Positions 7,183 through 18,312 of a stretch of 64,000 bases of DNA are shown here, piece after piece. The stretch's first letter is position 1. Every line of letters begins with the position of its first letter. The position numbers and the translations under genes are program-made. The notes under the pieces are model-generated. The model had not been told where the DNA came from. It saw only the letters and a program-made list of their open reading frames with translations, and made no database searches. The DNA comes from an uncultured Tateyamaria sp. Lineage in GTDB: Bacteria; Pseudomonadota; Alphaproteobacteria; Rhodobacterales; Rhodobacteraceae. The stretch covers positions 1 through 64,000 of the forward strand of contig NZ_CANKXW010000008.1 of the NCBI RefSeq assembly GCF_947487805.1, read 5' to 3'.

Positions 7183-10100
7183 TTATGCCGCTTGCGGCAT
7201 CTCTCGAGCTAGGACTTCAGCTTGCTTCACGACCTTTTTCACCGCCTCTGACTGCAAGTCTGGTGGGAAGCCGTGCTTACGCAGGATGCGCTTGATAACA
7301 ACACGCATCTTGGTTCGCACATTTTGCTTTCGCCACCAATCGACGGACGAGGTGCTCTGCACAGCATTCACAAGTTCCTGCGCTATCACGCGCAGCTCTT
7401 CGTTGCCCATCAGCTGCACCGCACTGTCGTTCTGAGCCAGAGCATCGTAGAAAGCGACCTCTTCAGCGGAAAGCCCATCTTCAGGCTGCGACTGAAGTTC
7501 CTTGGCCATCTCGATCATTTCTTGGATCACTTGAATCGCATCGATACTTCGGTTGTGGTACCGCGCCATCGCATCTTGAAGACGTTTGGAAAACGCTTCG
7601 TTCTGGGCTTTGTTGGTTCGGGTCCGCGAACTGATTTCACCGTTCAGCAGCTTCTTCAGAGCCTCAACCGCGAGGTTCTTATGGGGACTATTTTGTAGTC
7701 CCATTAAGAAGTCCTCACTCAGCACACTGAGGTCCGGCGCGTCCACGCCCGCAGCTTCGAGAATGTCGATCACTTCGGTCGAAGCGACAGCCCGATTGAG
7801 CAACTGAGCGATTGCCAGTTCTGCCTCCTCGGCCGTCCTGGCCTTACTCGACGAAGCATCCATTTTTCGTATTGCGGCTTGAACTGCGATGAAAAAGCCA
7901 ACTTCGTCTTTGACCTCCCGAGCGTCCGACGTTCCAGAAGCAATCCTGAAAGCTTTGACCAAGCCCGCAACCGCAGTCATGAAACGCTTCTTTGAGGCTT
8001 CGCGATCCTTGGGCTCTTGACCATCAATTTTGAGTGTCAACGCATGTTCGATAGCCGTGGGAAGCAAGCGAATTCTGTCCGCGGCGCTTCCTTTGACTGC
8101 CTCCATGTACGGAATGCCATGGAACATCGATCTCATGACGTCCAACTGCGTTAGCAACGCGTGGGCGGCCTCGCCTTGGTCTACGCCTGTCTGCTTCTGG
8201 TCGGCGTTCGAATAGTGCTTAAGAGCCTTCTTAAGGTCTGCCGCAAGACCAATGTAGTCCACAACAAGCCCAGAAGGTTTGGCCCCAAACACGCGATTGA
8301 TGCGTGTGATGGCCTGCATAAGACCGTGCCCCTTCATTGGCTTGTCCACGTACAGGGTGTGCATACAAGGCGCATCGAACCCCGTTAGCCACATGTCTCG
8401 CACTATCACCAGCTTCAGACCGTCTGACGCATCACGGTATCGGGTTCCAAGAGTTTCCAGACGAGCTTTTGACCTAATATGCGGCTGGAAGTCAGCAGGG
8501 TCTTGCGCAGCTCCGGTCATGACAACCTTTACTGCACCTGCACCATCTTCGTCCGAATGCCAGTCAGGTCGCGCCTCAGCGATCCGCTTGTACACCTCTA
8601 CGCAGATACGGCGTGACATGCAGACAATCATAGCTTTGCCGCCGTCCATTGCCTCTAGGCGTGCATCAAAATGCTCCAAGATATCCGCAACAACTGCGTC
8701 AAGACGCTTCTCGGAGCCAACCAGTTTTTCGATTTGCGTCCACTTGGTCGTCATGGAGCCTTTGGCGTCTTCGTCGAAAACGCCTCCATCCGCTTCGGCG
8801 TCTTCGATGATCTCATCGAATTCTGCGTCGAGCAGATCGCCGGCTTCCTCGCTCATCTCAATCTTCGCGACCCGGCCTTCATAGTAGATGGGTACGGTTG
8901 CCCCATCGGCGACAGCCTGGGCGATATCATAGACATCGATGTAGTCACCGAAGACCGCCTGCGTGTCCGCACCAACAAGAGAAATAGGTGTCCCCGTGAA
9001 GCCGACATGAACAGCATTTGGCAACGCGGTCCGCATATGATGCGCAAAGCCGTATTTGGTCTCACCAGTCTCCCGGTTCAGTTTTGCATCAAAACCGTAC
9101 TGCGAACGGTGCGCCTCATCCGCAAAGACGATGACATTCGAGCGGTCGGTCAATAGTCCGAAATCTGTCTGCCCTTTCTCCGGTCGAAACTTTTGGATCG
9201 TGGCAAAGATCACGCCCCCTACCTTGCGATCACCTAGCTTTTTTCGAAGATCTGGAACGTCCTCTGCCTGTACGGGCATTTCACCGAACAAGGCTGAGCA
9301 TCGCGAAAACGTTGCAAACAACTGATTGTCCAGATCGTTGCGGTCCGTGATGATCACCAAAGTCGGGTTTTCTAGCCTGGGGTCTCGCATCAAGCGGCCA
9401 CCGAGAAAGGCCATCAGCAAGGACTTGCCGGAACCCTGCGTGTGCCACATCACGCCGCCACGCCCATCGTTTCCACGGGCGCGGGCGACTGCGGCAACGC
9501 CTTTGCGCACAGCATGAAACTGATGATAACCCGCGATCTTCTTGATGGGGCCTTTGCCTTCATCCTCAAAGACGGTGCAAAACCGCAGCATGTCCATAAT
9601 GACGACCGGATCGAGAAGACCTTGAATGAGCGTTTGCAAAGCTAGGGCTGAGCCATCCTCGACCAGCGTGTCTCCATCGACCGTGCGCCAACGCATGAAA
9701 CGATCATAATTTGCGGAGAGTGAACCGAACCGCGCAGTCACACCTTCTGAAATGACATTGAATGCGTTTGTCCGGAACAGATCCGGAACCTGCGTCTTGT
9801 AGGTTTCGATCTGGTTGTAGGCCCCCTTGAGACTTCCGCTCTCGGTTCCTTTCAACTCGACCACGACGAGAGGAAGGCCGTTGAGGAAAAGGATGATATC
9901 GGGACGTCGTGCTGTCTGACCAACCACCTCAAATTGATTGACCGCCAACCAATCATTCTCCCGGTTTTCCCAATCGACCAAGCGCGCGATATCTGACCGT
10001 TCCGTGCCGCCCTCGAACCACGAGACAGGGACACCGGCCACAAGCACCTCATGGATGCGTCGGTTTTCCGACATTAGATCCCCGGCAAATTCAGTGTCGC

Positions 10101-10323
10101 GCACCTTGTTGAGTGCGGCCCGGATCGCGTCATCCGGTAGGTCTGGGTTCAGCCGCCGCAGGCTTTCGTCAAGACGTCCAAGGAGCAGCACCTCGCGAAA
10201 ACTCTCCCGCGCGGGCGCTTCATTCTCAGGCGACAGCTCTGAGCCATGCAGATAGGCAAAGCCCAAGCCCTGCAACTCTTCCAGCGCCCATTGTTCGAGA
10301 TCGTCTTCGGAAGCGAAAGCCAT
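7183..10323 (-). CDS. hsdR: Type I restriction endonuclease subunit R
   Basis: 1046-aa ORF with [19 protein letters not shown] (nuclease), [15 protein letters not shown] (Walker A) and [12 protein letters not shown] (DEAH box). Confidence 0.97.
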   Translation of the reverse strand: MAFASEDDLEQWALEELQGLGFAYLHGSELSPENEAPARESFREVLLLGRLDESLRRLNPDLPDDAIRAALNKVRDTEFAGDLMSENRRIHEVLVAGVPVSWFEGGTERSDIARLVDWENRENDWLAVNQFEVVGQTARRPDIILFLNGLPLVVVELKGTESGSLKGAYNQIETYKTQVPDLFRTNAFNVISEGVTARFGSLSANYDRFMRWRTVDGDTLVEDGSALALQTLIQGLLDPVVIMDMLRFCTVFEDEGKGPIKKIAGYHQFHAVRKGVAAVARARGNDGRGGVMWHTQGSGKSLLMAFLGGRLMRDPRLENPTLVIITDRNDLDNQLFATFSRCSALFGEMPVQAEDVPDLRKKLGDRKVGGVIFATIQKFRPEKGQTDFGLLTDRSNVIVFADEAHRSQYGFDAKLNRETGETKYGFAHHMRTALPNAVHVGFTGTPISLVGADTQAVFGDYIDVYDIAQAVADGATVPIYYEGRVAKIEMSEEAGDLLDAEFDEIIEDAEADGGVFDEDAKGSMTTKWTQIEKLVGSEKRLDAVVADILEHFDARLEAMDGGKAMIVCMSRRICVEVYKRIAEARPDWHSDEDGAGAVKVVMTGAAQDPADFQPHIRSKARLETLGTRYRDASDGLKLVIVRDMWLTGFDAPCMHTLYVDKPMKGHGLMQAITRINRVFGAKPSGLVVDYIGLAADLKKALKHYSNADQKQTGVDQGEAAHALLTQLDVMRSMFHGIPYMEAVKGSAADRIRLLPTAIEHALTLKIDGQEPKDREASKKRFMTAVAGLVKAFRIASGTSDAREVKDEVGFFIAVQAAIRKMDASSSKARTAEEAELAIAQLLNRAVASTEVIDILEAAGVDAPDLSVLSEDFLMGLQNSPHKNLAVEALKKLLNGEISSRTRTNKAQNEAFSKRLQDAMARYHNRSIDAIQVIQEMIEMAKELQSQPEDGLSAEEVAFYDALAQNDSAVQLMGNEELRVIAQELVNAVQSTSSVDWWRKQNVRTKMRVVIKRILRKHGFPPDLQSEAVKKVVKQAEVLAREMPQAA

Positions 10324-11465
10324 CAGTCCACCTCCTCACCAAGCGACAGGTCAGGAATATCCAGACCATTCAGGCGTTCACCCAATACGTGTTCCAGTTT
10401 TTGGATATGCGAAGCCAACCAGCTCGCCATATCTGCCCAGGCGTCGCGGTTATATCCGTCAAACTCTTCCGAATAGACGATCAGGCTCTGCTTCTTGTCG
10501 TCCATCCGACGCCAGATCAATTCCGCCCCGAACTCAGCCTCAATCTGTTGTTTCTGTTCATACAACTGATCGAACAACCACTTGTTCTCCGCAGCATTCG
10601 CCCGCTCGAAACTCAACTGAACCCGCGCTTCCTTGCGCAGGAACACCAACTGAAATGGGCAAGACCGAACGCCAGAACCTGCACTCAACCAATGGCTTCT
10701 CGTTGGGCTGATGCTTCCGAAAAGCCCTGCACCATCTGCGCGCAGCTGATCCAGCGCCACCTCCCAGAAGTCGAGCCGCAACTTGTGACGCTTCTTCTGG
10801 GTGTCCTGAACCGCCTTCTCCTCGTTTTCCTTGCTCGACATCCCGATCATGAAATCCGCCGCTTCCGGCGTCGGGATGATCTGCTGGATGTCCACCATTA
10901 GCTCCTCGCCAAAGGAAAACGGCGTCACCTTGAAGCATTGCGCGCGAATGCCCCGGCTCAGAAGCCACAGCACCGTCGCCGTCACCTCACGCCGGAAATT
11001 GGCAGCGATAAAGATCATCCGCTGATCGTTGCCTGGGTTAAGGACGGTCTCCTCCAATTCCTCAACTTCCATGAACTCGCAAATCCGCACCGCCGCATTG
11101 CCGCCGCCCTCGTAGCGGTCGAGGTATTGCTGGTAGATGTCCACGATCTGCGTCTTGGTCAGGCCCGAGACATAGGCCGTGTATTTCAGCGCCTGCCAGG
11201 TCACATCCCGCCCGCTGTCATCGAGCTTGTTCTCGATCACAACCAGATTGCCGTCCTTGTCGAGCGCCAGAAGGTCCAGCCGCTCGCGCGTCTCGTCAAA
11301 CCCGTCGAACTCCTTCTGGATGATCAACAGCTCTTCCCCGAGCGCGTCGGGCTGGTTGGCCAACCATTCCTGCAAATGATCCCGCTCGCGCAGGTTCAGA
11401 TCAGCAAAGCGTTTCTGGACTAAGCGGGACAATCGGTTTTGGTTCAAATCAACGCGGAACATCAA
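10323..11465 (-). CDS. DUF4268/NucS-like domain protein in the R-M operon
   Basis: [40 protein letters not shown] is a nuclease-like core; the C-terminus resembles DUF4268. Confidence 0.75.
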   Translation of the reverse strand: MMFRVDLNQNRLSRLVQKRFADLNLRERDHLQEWLANQPDALGEELLIIQKEFDGFDETRERLDLLALDKDGNLVVIENKLDDSGRDVTWQALKYTAYVSGLTKTQIVDIYQQYLDRYEGGGNAAVRICEFMEVEELEETVLNPGNDQRMIFIAANFRREVTATVLWLLSRGIRAQCFKVTPFSFGEELMVDIQQIIPTPEAADFMIGMSSKENEEKAVQDTQKKRHKLRLDFWEVALDQLRADGAGLFGSISPTRSHWLSAGSGVRSCPFQLVFLRKEARVQLSFERANAAENKWLFDQLYEQKQQIEAEFGAELIWRRMDDKKQSLIVYSEEFDGYNRDAWADMASWLASHIQKLEHVLGERLNGLDIPDLSLGEEVD

Positions 11466-12205
11466 TCACCTCTGAAATCGGAAAAATCTAAGATCGCGAC
11501 GCCAGCTAGGTCGCGCTGAAGAACATACTGCGACATGAAATCACGCTCGCGGATACGCTCGAAAACCTCACGTCTGTCCTGTGGCATTGAACGTTCCGCT
11601 CCACCAACATCAATGCCCAAGCCCGATTTGGCATCACATTTGCCAGAACTTGTGACCAGGCGATGCCACGGCTTCATATGCTTCTTGAGCTTGCTCAGAG
11701 CATTGGTTTTTTCCGCCTTAACTTTCTTGGCGCAGGCGACCGAGCAGCCCCAATAGCTTCGCCCGCGATAGGGATATTCGCCGCCGCCATGCAGTAGCTT
11801 GGAGTTTGAACCGTGGTCGTGGTTGAAGAAGACATATAGCGGGATGCAAGTCCCAGCATTCGCAATCAATTTGGCGGATTGGCCCGATGCCGGATCAAGG
11901 CCGCCATAGTCCGATCCTTTGCTGGAATGGTAGAGCCGCTTTGCCTGAACACGCAAACCCAGATCGCACCAAGGCGTGCGAACGATCCATTCCCAATCCG
12001 CGCCGTTGATGCCTTCCTCTGTCTTATTGAACATGGTCACGGTCAGTCCATGCTTGGCGTGATCGCGTGCCATGCGCAGCAAGAGCATTTCGGTGAGCGT
12101 CTCTTCCTGAAGGGCCAACCCACGTTTGAAAGCATGACCTTGCTCGTTCCAAACCCAAGCGGCTCGCCTGCGGAGATAGTCACGGAGAGTGATCGATGCA
12201 GCCAT
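11462..12205 (-). CDS. DUF6615-like protein, candidate PD-(D/E)XK enzyme
   Basis: LTEMLLLRMARDH...KTEEGINGADWEWIV...LGLRVQAKRLYH. The start ATG at 12205 overlaps the upstream stop (ATGA). Confidence 0.65.
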   Translation of the reverse strand: MAASITLRDYLRRRAAWVWNEQGHAFKRGLALQEETLTEMLLLRMARDHAKHGLTVTMFNKTEEGINGADWEWIVRTPWCDLGLRVQAKRLYHSSKGSDYGGLDPASGQSAKLIANAGTCIPLYVFFNHDHGSNSKLLHGGGEYPYRGRSYWGCSVACAKKVKAEKTNALSKLKKHMKPWHRLVTSSGKCDAKSGLGIDVGGAERSMPQDRREVFERIRERDFMSQYVLQRDLAGVAILDFSDFRGD

Positions 12206-12666
12206 CACCAAACCTCGAACCGATCCATGGATCGCTTGCTCGCCGCCTCTGTCACAACCTGCCGCACGACCGCGCAGATGTCGTCGTCGCTGCGGGCGGG
12301 CATGTGGTCCTGGTCTTCGCAAACGCCGCAGCTGATCAGGACGGCTTCGGAATGGGGGAGTTCAGAGACCGTTCCGGCGACCATGCTGTCGAGGGTTTCT
12401 TCGAAACCATCGGAGAGCATGCCAGTGTCGCTATCGTATTTCTCTTGGTACCAGCACCACTCGTCCCAAACGGTTTTGAGCGGCTCTGCCGTGTCTTCAA
12501 ACATGCCTACGGCGGGCATCCGTTGCAGGCGGATGATGACGCGTTTGGCGAGCGCCTCGATGCGCTCGGCGGCAAAGACTTGGATGGGGTGGAAATAGTC
12601 CACCTCCGGGCCCGCCTCGGCCATCAGGAACGGGGCGGAGACGTCATAGGGTTTCGGTGCACTCAT
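12205..12666 (-). CDS. Hypothetical protein in the R-M operon
   Basis: 153-aa ORF overlapping both neighbours by 1-4 bp, same strand. Confidence 0.7.
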   Translation of the reverse strand: MSAPKPYDVSAPFLMAEAGPEVDYFHPIQVFAAERIEALAKRVIIRLQRMPAVGMFEDTAEPLKTVWDEWCWYQEKYDSDTGMLSDGFEETLDSMVAGTVSELPHSEAVLISCGVCEDQDHMPARSDDDICAVVRQVVTEAASKRSMDRFEVW

Positions 12667-13901
12667 AACATCGCCTCCACTTCCGCCTCAGCGGCTTTGA
12701 CGCGCAGGGTGCCGGACATGAGGCGGGGCAGCAGGGTGTCGCGGAGGGTGGCGAGGGTTTGGTTTTCCTTCGTTAGCTCAAGAACCTTTCGAAACATCGG
12801 ATCGACGATGCTTTCGAACGCAGCAGATACAGAACGAGGCGGCGAAACGACCGTGGCAGCTTGGAGTGTCTTGGTTGTTATGGTGTCAAAAACAGAACCA
12901 TGCGCTGCAAGCGTTATGCCCAATATTTCCGTCATGAACATGCAATTTGCGAAGAATGGTTTGCCCTCTCTGGAATTCAACGCATAGCAAGTTTGGTTCA
13001 TCGCGATCTGCTCTCCAAACATGCACGCACGGCCAGTGGTTGCGCCACGCGCGACAACAACTGTGGCGTACTTTGGGATCAGTTTCGTACTGCTCTTGGA
13101 CAGCCCCAGCTCGGTAATTCTGCGCTCTGTGGAAATCAAAAACGCTTGGCCGCATTGGCTTACATCTTTGGCGCTAGCCCATGGAATATAGCCGTCCCAA
13201 TAGTCCTCGATCGAAGTTTTTGGCGTCCCACCGGAGATAAGCTCTACGACCTCCAAAAGAGCTTTTTCTCCCCACCCCTCCGGCAGGCCGTTTTCGCCGA
13301 AGCGGTCGGGGAAGAGAGCGGCGGTTTCGGGGGCCATGTGGGCGGGGGGACGGTTTTGGGATTTGGCGTGGACGGGGTCGAACGTGACGAACCACGACCG
13401 ATAGAGCGCCCGCGCCATCTCTTCCAGGCAGGCCGAGGCCTTCCGGTTCGCCTCGATCTTGTCATCCAGCGCCCCCAATATCCCCGCAATCTCGCGTTGT
13501 TCTGGAAGTGGTGGCAAGACCACTGCTTCTTGGTGAGCATCGTTTCGGTTAACGCCAGGAACACCGCTCTTGTCGTTGAATTTTTCCCAATCCAAGGTCT
13601 GCAGAAAGTAGTAGCAAAACTTCGGATCATTCCCTTTGAAATCGCGGACGTACAGCGCAGTGTTCAAAGGCCAAAAGTCACTTTCAGAGAAGAAAACTTG
13701 GCCGATCGTTCCATAGCGACCTGTTATTACACCCGGCCCATTGACCTTTGCCTCTGAGTGAAGATCAGTTGGTCCAGACGAAGAAATTATTGGGACATCG
13801 CCGGGCTTGCGCTTGGCATGCGGCAAGTCATAACCACGTTTCAGCTCCAGCACGTCGCCCAGTTCAACGTCGGCCCAGCTCACACCAAGCCCCCCAACCA
13901 C
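12663..13901 (-). CDS. hsdS: Type I restriction specificity subunit S
   Basis: Two target-recognition-like halves separated by LPPLPEQREIAGILGALDDKIEANRKASACLEEMARALYRSWF. Confidence 0.95.
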   Translation of the reverse strand: MVGGLGVSWADVELGDVLELKRGYDLPHAKRKPGDVPIISSSGPTDLHSEAKVNGPGVITGRYGTIGQVFFSESDFWPLNTALYVRDFKGNDPKFCYYFLQTLDWEKFNDKSGVPGVNRNDAHQEAVVLPPLPEQREIAGILGALDDKIEANRKASACLEEMARALYRSWFVTFDPVHAKSQNRPPAHMAPETAALFPDRFGENGLPEGWGEKALLEVVELISGGTPKTSIEDYWDGYIPWASAKDVSQCGQAFLISTERRITELGLSKSSTKLIPKYATVVVARGATTGRACMFGEQIAMNQTCYALNSREGKPFFANCMFMTEILGITLAAHGSVFDTITTKTLQAATVVSPPRSVSAAFESIVDPMFRKVLELTKENQTLATLRDTLLPRLMSGTLRVKAAEAEVEAML

Positions 13902-15406
13902 GCCTCGATCTCGGTCTCCAGCCGTCGGCCTTCCTCGAAATGCCCCTGCAACTCGGCCCGCAGCCGCGTAAATTTTTCCTCAAACGGCTCGTCGTCCTCT
14001 TCCACCGCGCCCGCGCCCACGTAGCGGCCCGGGGTCAGCACGTAGTTGTGCTTGGCAATCTCCTCGACCTTCACGCTTGCGCAGAAGCCCGGCTCGTCTG
14101 CGTAAGGCCCCTCTGCCTCCTCCCCCCGCCAGGCATGGTAGGTGGTGGCGATCTTGGCGATCTCGTCCTCTGACAGTTCCTTTTGCTTGCGCGACCCTGC
14201 GATCAGCGCGCCCATCTTGCGGGCGTCGATGAACAGCACCTCGCCGCGCCGGTCGCGAAGCGTGCCGCCCGCCGCCGTGCCGTTGGATTTGTCCTTTGCC
14301 AGAAACCACAGGCAGGCGGGGATCTGTGTGCCAAAGAACAACTGTCCCGGCAGCGCCACCATGCAATCCACCGCGTCCTGTTCGACCATCGCCTTTCGAA
14401 TGTCGCCCTCGCCCGATTGCATGGACGACATCGACCCGTTAGCCATGACCACCCCTCCAATGCCGTTGGCGCTGAGGTGGTGGTGGATATGGGACATCCA
14501 AGCAAAGTTCGCATTGCCCGTCGGCGGCGTGCCATAGCGCCAGCGCGTGTCCTCGCGTAGCGCCTCGCCGTTCCAGTCCGAGATGTTGAAAGGCGGGTTG
14601 GCGAGGATAAAGTCAAACCGTTCATCCGGGAAGGCGTTGCGGGTCAGCGTGCCCTCCTGGTTCCAGCGCAGATCGCCAAAGATGCCCCGGATGGCAAGGT
14701 TCATGCGGGCGAGGCGAAAGGTCGTGTGGTTGCGTTCTTGCCCATAGACCGCGATGTCATCGACCCGGCCTTGGTGGGCGGCGATGAATTTCTCGGACTG
14801 GACGAAGAAGCCTCCGGTGCCGCAGCAGGGGTCATAGACGCGGCCATGGGTCGGCTCCATCATCTCAACCATGACCGAGACGATAGATTTAGGCGTATAG
14901 AACTCCCCGCCGCGCTTGCCCTCGGACGAGGCGAATTCCCCAATGAAGTATTCGTAGATGCGCCCGATCAGGTCGAAGTCGGATTTGGTACCGTGCAGTT
15001 CGAGGTTGGTGAACATCTCGATCAGGCCGGTGACGATGGCCCGGTCGAGGTTGGCGCGGCCAAAGACCTTTGGCAGCGCGTCTTGCAGCGAGGGGTTCGA
15101 TTTCTCAATCTCGCGCATGGCGTCGTCCACCTGCACGCCTATGTCGTTTGCTTTGGCATTGGCGGCGAGCCGATCCCAGCGGGCTTTTTCGGGCACCCAG
15201 AAGATGTTTTCGGCCTCGTATTCTTCGGGGTCTTCGAGGTCGATGTATTCATCCTTGGCGAATTCGGCCCGCTTGGCTTCGAACGCGGCAGAGACATAAC
15301 GGAGGAAGAGAAGGCCCAGGGCAACGTGTTTGTATTCGCCCGCGTCCATCGCCCCGCGCATCTTGTCAGCGGCGGCGAAGAGGGTCTTTTCAATGCGTTC
15401 TGCCAT
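13880..15406 (-). CDS. hsdM: Type I DNA methyltransferase subunit M
   Basis: VYDPCCGTGGFF and DFILANPPFN (N-6 adenine methylase motifs I and IV). Confidence 0.97.
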   Translation of the reverse strand: MAERIEKTLFAAADKMRGAMDAGEYKHVALGLLFLRYVSAAFEAKRAEFAKDEYIDLEDPEEYEAENIFWVPEKARWDRLAANAKANDIGVQVDDAMREIEKSNPSLQDALPKVFGRANLDRAIVTGLIEMFTNLELHGTKSDFDLIGRIYEYFIGEFASSEGKRGGEFYTPKSIVSVMVEMMEPTHGRVYDPCCGTGGFFVQSEKFIAAHQGRVDDIAVYGQERNHTTFRLARMNLAIRGIFGDLRWNQEGTLTRNAFPDERFDFILANPPFNISDWNGEALREDTRWRYGTPPTGNANFAWMSHIHHHLSANGIGGVVMANGSMSSMQSGEGDIRKAMVEQDAVDCMVALPGQLFFGTQIPACLWFLAKDKSNGTAAGGTLRDRRGEVLFIDARKMGALIAGSRKQKELSEDEIAKIATTYHAWRGEEAEGPYADEPGFCASVKVEEIAKHNYVLTPGRYVGAGAVEEDDEPFEEKFTRLRAELQGHFEEGRRLETEIEAWLGGLV

Positions 15407-15441
15407 TCGAAATTCTTTCTACTCGGTATGAAATTGGGTCG

Positions 15442-15738
15442 TCAGTTGGACATCAGGCGGTCAAGCCTCCGGCTGGTGAAATGCAGCGTCAGGACGGAGC
15501 CGGTTAGGATTGGCAGCAGGAAGCCGGAGAGAGCGATGGCAAGTACGCCTGCGCCTGTGATCCATGTGAAATCTTGCGGTTGGCTCGCGAAGGTCAGCCG
15601 TAGAAAGCCGATCAGGTAGAGCGCACTGGCTGCTAGCAGAATCGCGTGGAGCGGCTCCAGTGTTTCAACGATATTGCGGCGCGCACGCTCTAAGGTGGCC
15701 TGGCGCAGTTTCTTCCATTGGTCGCTTGGTTTTTGCAT
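15442..15738 (-). CDS. Small membrane protein
   Basis: 98-aa ORF with two hydrophobic segments, between the HTH regulator and hsdM. Confidence 0.55.
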   Translation of the reverse strand: MQKPSDQWKKLRQATLERARRNIVETLEPLHAILLAASALYLIGFLRLTFASQPQDFTWITGAGVLAIALSGFLLPILTGSVLTLHFTSRRLDRLMSN

Positions 15739-15742
15739 TTGC

Positions 15743-16165
15743 TTACTCCCTTACGAGTTCGATCCAAGTGTGAACGTCATCATCCGTTACTTCCCGCCCC
15801 TCGACATGCGACTGGTACCAACGCGCGACGATGGCCCCGCGCTTTTCACTCTTTATTTTGATGTCTTCTTCATTCAGGTGCTGATCGAGCGAAGTCTCGA
15901 TCCGCTTCAGCGCCTCGAAGTCATGCGCCGCGCGGACAGCCTTGGTGCCGAGCAGAATCCACGCTGCATCCACTTCGAACCGGTCCGCTATCGCCACGAG
16001 AGCCTCGACGGGCAACCCGCGCTGACCCTTTTCGTAGCTGTGATAGGCACGATGGGAGACGCCAATCGCCTCCGCCATGGCTGTTTGTGTCAGGCCAACT
16101 TCATTGCGCGCGATTGCGAGCCGCGCGCCCATAGAAGCGAAAACTGACCTATTGTCCTGTGGCAT
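15743..16165 (-). CDS. XRE-family HTH regulator
   Basis: MGARLAIARNEVGLTQTAMAEAIGVSHRAYHSYEKGQRGLPVEALVAIADRFEVDAAWILLG. Confidence 0.88.
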   Translation of the reverse strand: MPQDNRSVFASMGARLAIARNEVGLTQTAMAEAIGVSHRAYHSYEKGQRGLPVEALVAIADRFEVDAAWILLGTKAVRAAHDFEALKRIETSLDQHLNEEDIKIKSEKRGAIVARWYQSHVEGREVTDDDVHTWIELVRE

Positions 16166-16302
16166 GCGAGGTTCCCATTGACGCAACCGTCATAACGAGC
16201 GAAACTGCACAAAATGACGTTATTCCTATCCTCTTGCCATCTGAGCATGTCAAAAGGTGCGGAACAAGCGATTCCATTCATATCCAGCAGTGGAGGCTGA
16301 AA

Positions 16303-16509
16303 TTGACCCAGGAACGTCTTCTCTCTCCCAAACAGCTCAGCGAGATCGTGGGGCTCAGCCCTGCGCAAATTCGCGGCCTCATGAACACAGGGAAACTGGA
16401 GTTCGTGGAGATATCATCGAAGACCAAGATGCTGACGATGAGCGGTTGGGAGCGGTTTCAGAAGAACGCGACCAAGGTCAAAGGGGCTGAGGGTTCGGCA
16501 GCGAATTGA
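16303..16509 (+). CDS. Small HTH/excisionase-like protein
   Basis: LTQERLLSPKQLSEIVGLSPAQIRGLMNTGKLEFVEI is a MerR/Xis-like HTH. The start codon is uncertain (TTG). Confidence 0.55.
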   Translation: MTQERLLSPKQLSEIVGLSPAQIRGLMNTGKLEFVEISSKTKMLTMSGWERFQKNATKVKGAEGSAAN

Positions 16510-16524
16510 TGGGGGTGTCAGGTC

Positions 16525-16761
16525 ATGGCGACGACAAATCTCAATTTCAACGTGGTAGATAAGCGCATGTTTAAGCAGTCCGAGGCCGCAAGCTATGCCG
16601 GATTGCCAGTCAAGCATTTCAAGGCCGCTTGCCCGGTGCGCCCGGTGGAGTTGATACGAGGTGCACGTCTTTGGGATCGCAGGGACCTCGACCTCTGGAT
16701 TGACGATGTGAAGTCTGGGTCCGTGACCGACACGCGCGAAACCATTCTGGACCGCCTTTAA
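16525..16761 (+). CDS. Excisionase-like HTH protein
   Basis: MFKQSEAASYAGLPVKHFKAACPVRPVELIRGARLWDRRDLDLWIDDV; overlaps the start of the integrase. Confidence 0.7.
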   Translation: MATTNLNFNVVDKRMFKQSEAASYAGLPVKHFKAACPVRPVELIRGARLWDRRDLDLWIDDVKSGSVTDTRETILDRL

Positions 16762-17873
16762 TGACACAGGTGCGGGTCAAGGGGTTCAAGATTTTCAAAG
16801 ACCGGCACGGCAAGCAACGATGCTATCACCGCGAGACCGGCCACAAAGTTGACCTTGCCCGCGCGCCCATTGGTTCCGCCGAGTTCTTTGCTGAATGTGA
16901 GACGATCCGCGCCATCGCTGAGGCGCAGCGAGCGAAGGCTCCAAAGGCCGGAACGCTTGGCGGGCTAATCCAGTCCTACTTTGAAACCGAGCACTACCAG
17001 AACCTCGCTGAAGCCACTCGGCGAGACTATCGCAAATGCGCCGACTTCCTTGAGCCGATCCGCGACACGCCGATCCATGTGATCGACACGCCTCTGATTG
17101 CAGGCATCCACGACAAGGCTGCGAAGAAAATTGGCTGGCGGCGGGCGAACATGGTCCGCACACTTCTGAGTGAGGTGTTTCGCGACAACATCCCGAAGGG
17201 GCTCATCTCAGCCAACTTCGCGAAGGATGTCATTCCCAAGCGCCGCCCGCGCGACCGCGCCTATGCGAACCGCCCTTGGGCCATCGAAGAACGCGACACT
17301 GTCCTGGGCAAAGCCAAGCCTCATGTACGTGTTGCGCTCGCTTTGATGATGAACACTGGCCTCGATCCGTCAGATGCCCTGCGACTGCGAAAGGATCAAG
17401 TCGATGACGGCACCATCTGGGGCGTGCGCGGCAAGACAGGCGAAGAAGTCGCGATTCCGGTCAGCCCGACCCTCCAAGCGGCGCTTGACCGCATGCCTAA
17501 CCACGACGCCGAGACCGTGCTTTCTAACTCGCGCGGTGAGCCATGGACCTACAACGGCTTTTCAACCGTTTGGCACCGCTTCAAGACCGCCCTTGAGAAA
17601 GAAGGCCTTATCGAAAAAGGCCTGACCCTCAAGGGCTTGCGGCACACGGTCGCCACGACTTTGCGCGAAGCAGGGCTGGATGAACGCCGCATCGCGGACC
17701 TTCTGGGGCAGAAAACCCCGTCCATGGCCCGGCACTATTCGCGCTCTGCGAACCTCGCCGATAAGAACCGCGAGACCATGGCGGCACTGGAAGAAGAGAA
17801 CCGAAGGCGGGCCGAAAGTGTCAAACCTTCGCACAAAAGCGTCAAACCTGAACGAAACGAGGATCAGCCATGA
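16761..17873 (+). CDS. Tyrosine integrase of element A
   Basis: Catalytic motifs MMNTGLDPSDALRLRKDQV, LTLKGLRHTVATTLREAGLDERRIADLLGQKTPSMARHY. Ends 31 bp before the att repeat. Confidence 0.95.
   Translation: MTQVRVKGFKIFKDRHGKQRCYHRETGHKVDLARAPIGSAEFFAECETIRAIAEAQRAKAPKAGTLGGLIQSYFETEHYQNLAEATRRDYRKCADFLEPIRDTPIHVIDTPLIAGIHDKAAKKIGWRRANMVRTLLSEVFRDNIPKGLISANFAKDVIPKRRPRDRAYANRPWAIEERDTVLGKAKPHVRVALALMMNTGLDPSDALRLRKDQVDDGTIWGVRGKTGEEVAIPVSPTLQAALDRMPNHDAETVLSNSRGEPWTYNGFSTVWHRFKTALEKEGLIEKGLTLKGLRHTVATTLREAGLDERRIADLLGQKTPSMARHYSRSANLADKNRETMAALEEENRRRAESVKPSHKSVKPERNEDQP
17819..17849 (+). repeat. GTCAAACC arm-type-site-like repeats, right end of element A
   Basis: GTCAAACC at 17820-17827 and 17841-17848. 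Matching copies at the left end at 1269-1276 and 1310-1317. Confidence 0.55.
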
Positions 17874-17904
17874 GCAGAAAATGCGTACATATCAGCTTGT
17901 TAAG

Positions 17905-17950
17905 TGGTGCCCGGGGGCGGAATCGAACCACCGACACGAGGATTTTCAAT
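17905..17950. repeat. att site: 46-bp duplication of the tRNA-Phe 3' half
   Basis: Identical to 33549-33594. Confidence 0.93.
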
Positions 17951-18081
17951 TAGCCTCGTGATCTGCACACGCTGTTGCAAGATCGCTCAACCCGTAACGT
18001 AGCCGCTTGAAAACCTTGTTCTTTGTGAATGGCAGATCGTCTCGCCCTGTCTCAAACCAAAGCATTCAAGCACGCTACTCC

Positions 18082-18100
18082 TGCTACCCCAGCGATACCC
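18082..18100 (+). repeat. NGMTACCC repeats with 11-bp period, left end of element B
   Basis: TGCTACCC 18082-18089 and CGATACCC 18093-18100. Compare TGATACCC x2 with the same 11-bp period at 33462-33480. Confidence 0.35.
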
Positions 18101-18312
18101 GGGGTGCTTGAGGAGAACACGCCACTTCCGTTTGCGTGTCAGTTCCCGGCAATTGGGCGAAGACAGCATACTTGAATGCCGCTACTATCCAAACTCCGTC
18201 GTAGGTGCGAAGCCTATTCAAACCTCACCAAAATCTCTCTAGGGTTGCATCACGCGGCTATAGACCAAACCCAATGTAGCTGTCGTTTGATCCAATTCTC
18301 AAGGAACGGCAA

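Larger units (their letters stand above)
1178..17950. mobile_element. Integrative mobilizable element A in tRNA-Phe
   Basis: Bounded by direct repeats of the tRNA-Phe 3' end. Contains Rep-like, MobC, relaxase, excisionase and integrase genes but no type IV secretion genes. Confidence 0.85.
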
